Assembly: GCA_959347315.1 (NCBI GenBank)
Contig: OY365806.1
Location: 58,633,154 to 58,697,153 of the forward strand
Direction: 5' to 3'
DNA from: Bimastos eiseni
Taxonomy: Eukaryota; Annelida; Clitellata; Crassiclitellata; Lumbricidae
Length of the DNA stretch: 64,000 nt
Positions within the stretch are counted from its first letter, which is position 1. The number at the start of each line of letters is the position of its first letter. This document shows, piece by piece, positions 27,901-33,900 of this stretch. The notes below the pieces were generated by a model. The model worked only from the letters and a program-made list of their open reading frames with translations. It had not been told where the DNA came from and did no database searches. Both the position numbers and the translations under genes were made by a program.

Positions 27901-30900
27901 GACTAATTTTCTTGTAGTTGAATTGTTTTTATAACCATCCTTGAATATGTGGTGCAGATCACTTGTGGTGTAATGTGCAGGCAAATGCTGTGCACACTTT
28001 CTGTTGAATTGAATGTTCTGCTGCACCAAAAGTCAATGCCATGTGGACACATGCCCATTATTGTGTTTGTGGTATGATTTCAAAGTGAAAGAGTACCTCT
28101 ACTCTGTTTAAGCTATGATTTCTTGCTAAAAGTCAGAAAGCTGATTCCACATAATTTCAAATTGATGTACAAGATTCTCACCACGACTGGGGATAGTAGA
28201 AATTCACGAATTCACAGAAGCCGTGATTTTCTGTGTTTGCATTAATTTCACCTTGTGTCATGCTTAAATTGCCGTTATTTTTAGCAAATTTTTTTTAACT
28301 TAATGCTACACAACCTTTGGAACTGACACGTGTGGGATGCCCCTGTGTCGAAGGTTTATAAACAAAAACTTGGCGCTAGAATGTCATTTGACAATGGTCT
28401 TACAATTGCAGAGGCTTTATAGTCCTATATGCCAAACATTGACTCTGAAACTTAGTGTAACATTACACATGAATAGTGTGTATTGCTACTTTATTGATAT
28501 ACTTACATTTACTAGATCTTAGTAAATACAAATAAATGTGATTTTCTGTGCATGAAAACTTAGGTTTAATTTTGCGAACTTTGGACATTGGTCACCTTAA
28601 TCTCACACTATTCTGCCGATCATATAGGCCTACTGGACAAGCTCCCAAGTATCTATGTGCACACTTTCTGTTAAATGAATGCCTGCCATCCTCTGCCACC
28701 TGATGTGCACACATAGCAAATGTGTTGTTTCTTTCTTAATTTTGCATTAATTGTTGTTTGGTTGGATCTTAGCAAATAAAGGCGTCATTTCATGCCGTGA
28801 ATATGCCTTGATTTTCACCAATTTGATAAAAATGGTGCTGGGAATTTTGAACTTTTTTCCAGTTAAATTCTACTATCCTCAACCATGGCCTCAGTGAATG
28901 CAGTTTGAGCACTTTGTGATTGAATTGCTCTAGCTCATGTGTAGGCAGAAATTTTCTTTGTGGCATTAGAGTAATATAAATACACATGAAAACCTTTGTA
29001 AATTGTTATTCTATTATTCATTGTAATTCTGTTATATATTTGTTTTTTGTTGACTTAGGTTGATATGTACCTGCATGAGTCATCACATATGCCAGGCAAG
29101 GCCAGAGCACCAGTGTCAGCTGCAATGGCTGCCGCTGCTGCTGCTGCTGCCAATGAACAAGAGAAATGCAGTGACTATCTGACAACTGGCAGCACTCTGG
29201 GGGAAATGTCACTTCTGACTACAGTTGCTCACAAGACTATCGCAACCTGTGAAACAACTGTTCAGGTTTGTTTTCCACTCTATCGGCTTCTACTCTTGGT
29301 TTGATAAGAATTACAAGGCACAGAGAAATTTCTGATAAAATTAATGTTCATGTTTAAATTACAGAGGGACATAGGGAGACAATCTCCTACACACAAGTCT
29401 TCGCTATTCCCATCTGAGGCACTTACTATGCAGGAACCTTGAGTTAGTCTTTCACTCACAATTGCTCAGTGCTATCAATGTTTTGTTGTGTTAGCAGGAG
29501 GGTAATATCAAAATACTGATGTATTATGGGCATGTATTATGGGCAACAGCAATGCAGTCTTTAAACTTTCACATCCCATAGAGTTCTTCAGTCAAGAATG
29601 TCTCTGAAAGACTTACTTTAAGGATTGCTGTATCTCATGCCAATGCAATTTATGTTTATTTATGTATCTAAATTAGGTTTTAATTTAAAATTTTAAAAAA
29701 CATACAACTTATGTTAGTTCTTAAGTTCTCGATAATTAGCGTCAGCGTCTATTAAGATATCACAACTCTTTGTAAGTTCTATTGGTTGTTGTATGATCTG
29801 AAACAACGTGACCCTTATTTTGCTACCAACGGCGCTCTATAAATGGTCGTAATTACAATTGCAATTTTATTTGTAGTTGTACCATTTTGAATATGAGGCT
29901 GTCCAAGCCGCCCTCGAACTTTATGTTACGCACCCATCTCTGGAGTATAAACTGTGGTACGCTTGCTCAGTACACGTAGCCTACGCACTCTTGAAGAAAA
30001 GGCTGCCCTATCGAGTATGTTGATTTGGCTTTATAGTTATTCTCAATTGAAATATTTGTAGTGTTATCTTGAATTACGTTGTAAGTTGTTTCAGAGTTGA
30101 GTGGCGTGAAAATACTGCCATCTGGTATTCAAAAGTTCATTCTTTGTGATATCTTTATATTCAGTCTCAGATTCACATTGCTGTCTGTTGTGGGCATGAG
30201 TGATTGTGATTTAATACCAGATAATTTTTGTTTGGCCACATTGGCACCTAATGTTTTCAGACATCATTTTAAAGCAGCAGTTTTCAATATTTTTTATTGC
30301 ACCACCAGATAAAAAAATCGAATGTTGGCATACCAACTGCAAAGGTCAAATCAGAAACAACAGGCTAGTGCCAAGTCCCCTTGGAAATAATTATTCGGGG
30401 GAACATTGTAAGTTCTCTTGCAGAGCCCGAACCGACAATGCATTTAGGAGCATTTGATGACAGAATGATCTGCTTTTGATATAATGTCATTTAAGTGTAT
30501 CATTCTTCTCATTCAGAGGTTGGAGCATATGGGTAGTTCAACAGAGAATCTATGAACTTTTGAAACATGCACATATTTGCATTGTGCATTGTTTTTGTTA
30601 AGAACTATAAGAAACAGTATTTTGAGGATTAGTATGTAGTGCATGAGTGTGTACACATTAGTAAATACTGTTATGTTACCTTACCTTACCTTACCTAACC
30701 TTACATCACAATTATTTGAGAAGGTGACATACTCATATCACGATATGAACTCGTATGGAAATATGGTGATGATGATTTTGTTTCATTTGACAACAGAACA
30801 TGCCGACAGATGATCTTAAGTTGGTCATTGAGAATGGAATGCTTTTTGTCAATCCGTGGATTGTTCCTGATGGTGGAAAATTTCAGGAGGATGGAGTTCG

Positions 30901-33900
30901 AATTGACCTTCGACCTTTGAGCAAATTTGAAATTATTGTTGTCTATGGTCAGTAAAAAATCCACATTGTTTTTGCTTGACCATGAAGTTGCTCATTTATG
31001 CTTCTGACTGCAAAGCAAGGCTTATAGAAATTTTGGCACAGGACTGTTAGAGCTGCCACATAAATACAAATGACGTTTCTAAGTAGTATTAGAAGCCATA
31101 TATACTTCAGAAATATGTTCATTTATTTCATGACAACTAGGACAGAGCAGCAATGGTGAAGTCGGCTGGTGACAAAAGCAGCAAGCAGCGTCGTGAGGCA
31201 GGTGACACACAAGAAGCTCTGCAGATTAATAGTAATGGTGGTCAGCTATTGATTGACCCAATGTTTAGACACAACTAAAGTGACAGTAATTAAAAAGAAG
31301 ACAATGCAAATTTCAGTGCTGGAGATGGGTGGATGTTACAGTTTGGGCAAACAATTCACAGTTGAATTGTTTTAAGTGGTTCTTGTCTTTGATGTCATAT
31401 TTGTGCATGGCTTAGTCATGTCCTAATTCTAACATGATTATGATCGGCTTATGACCGTCGTCTGTCTGTTGCTCAGGTACTGCTAGCACCGTGGATGGAT
31501 TTGAAACATTTCGAGGTCCTTGTGTTGTTCCAACTGGAGTAGAACATATATGGTTTCAGGCAGGACATTCTCTCTCTCTCTCTCTCTCTCTTACAGTATT
31601 AACAGTTTACAGCAATGTCTCCCTGCCTCCTGGGTGCCTTAGCATCGAAGGGTGCCATGAACTTGATCTGGGGTAGCTTGGCTGGATAATATTTGCAAGT
31701 GCAGTTTTCTGTAATAACTGTGGAAAACTACCATTTATTGCTAACGACGTAGGCCTATGACTATAAACTACTTCAGATTTCTTTAGTAGCAACACTGCAG
31801 CTGAAAACAGGGAATGTTGCTCGTCATTCATTTAAATAAAGTACTACTGTATTGTATTTTTACAGAATAACTATGCAGAGGCGCTATCTGCACTGGCCTA
31901 TTATGATGTTAAATGTCAGTTTTAACTAATTATGTCACAGCAATTAGCGAAACAGTGCACAGTAAGCTGAAAGTCACCAGTGGTGGGTCCACGCACGATT
32001 ATGCAACCAACCAACGGATTCCTGTTGACAGCTGACAGATGACTATTACCTCATGTTTATCATTTTGCATGAATTCTTGTATAACGGCATTGTGAATATG
32101 GTGCAGAAGTTAACTGAATTGTAGATTATTTTACCTCATCATAATTCAGTCATCATAATCTTGGGATTTAAAAAGCAATCAAAATCAAGTCATGAGAACT
32201 AGCTTATTTTACAAGCGTTTAGTCAAAATAAAATCGACCGTTAGGTTCAGGGTCAGGCTGTTAACCTATGCTATTTAATAGGATTTTATGATTCCAAAAA
32301 ATAGTTTTATTAGGAGGTTTTACGGTTTGTGATTGTAGATCATCTGTTGATGAATTTAATACAGAAATAAGTGAATTCAATCTGAGAGAAACTCTGCTAG
32401 AAAGATCATATGATGTGTTATTGTTTTGTGTTATTATTTTTTTTATTTAGTCAGATGCATTTAACCAGTAATTTTTCAAACTGTTTATGTAACTAATGCA
32501 CTTATTACTGTTACTGACGCTAAGATATAATTGAAGTGTTTAGAGCAATAACCAGGCATGTCGACATACCATTTTTTGCTACAACGCATGCCATCGTGCA
32601 TGGAATAGCGTATTCTGTATAACCTGCAAATCTGGTGCAGATTGTGTATTTCGTGGCATATATATTTTGAATAATGTTATGTCAGCATGTATGGTATTTG
32701 TGCAGCCTGCAGCGTTCTGCCATTATTCTAATGCAATATCCCGGTATGATAACAAGCATTGTGGTTTTTCATTGTCGACATAACGTTTACTGTACCCATG
32801 GTGGTACTGATAGTAAAGTGTTGTAAATGGCAATAACCCGATACGAAGCAAAATGTCGTATAAAAAATTATAATGTTATCTTTTACATTGCATCCTGTAA
32901 CAATTTTGTGAAAGACAATCTTAAGTTACATCGTGCTTCAAACTGTTTGTTGATAGTTCGTCAAACGGATTAGATACAATCGTTTAAAATATGGAATCTT
33001 TGAAGTTGTTTTCCAAAAACTAATTATTTCCGACATATCTTGTTATTGCACTGAACACTTCGAGTGTTTCGGAATATATAAATAACTTAAGGGTTGTCTC
33101 AAAGATTTTTATCTTAAAATGTTAAGGTTTTTTTGCTGCAGCTTTACGTCAGCGCCATAAGAATTAGGCATCCTAGATTATATTCCACTGATAAAGTTGC
33201 ATGGAATAATATTTTTCATATGAATTGCAATTTCAGCCACACGACACGGACAAATACGTCGTCTATGTAGTACCTCGAGATACTTTGCTGCTTGGTAGTC
33301 ACCTCAGTCCAGGTGATTTTGGCGGATCATCCTATGGAGATGTATGTCATCGAATGCTATAAGAAATTCTTAGGTTTAGATTTTTGTATTTTCTAGGCTT
33401 TTGTTACTTAACAATAGGAAAATACCTTCTGAAATTGGTAATTTGATAAAATTAATTCCAATCTAGGAAAGAGTATTTAAACATTTTCCTTGTATGGTGC
33501 ATGAGATACAAAGCATTGATTATTTACAATGCTACATGATAAAATAATAAGGAAGATAGAGATTTTAATTAAGCTAAGAGAGAAAGTGACGAGAAGAGGG
33601 AGAGGAGGAGACTAGAGAAGAGGGAGAGGAGGAGACTAGAGAAGAGGGAGAGGAGGAGACTAGAGAAGAGGGAGAGGAGGAGACTAGAGAAGAGGGGGAA
33701 AATGGGAGGGAGAGAGAAGGGAGGAAACACACGTAATGGAGAAAAGTTGTGAGAGAATGCAGGCGATCAGGAGGAGAGCAAGTGGAAAATATTACTCACA
33801 TTGAGTGACCTCTTGTTTACATCGATGTAAAGAGATTTCAGGACTACCCTCTTTGAATACATGAATGCTTGCCTGTCCAAAGTTCATATGATGCGGTGAC

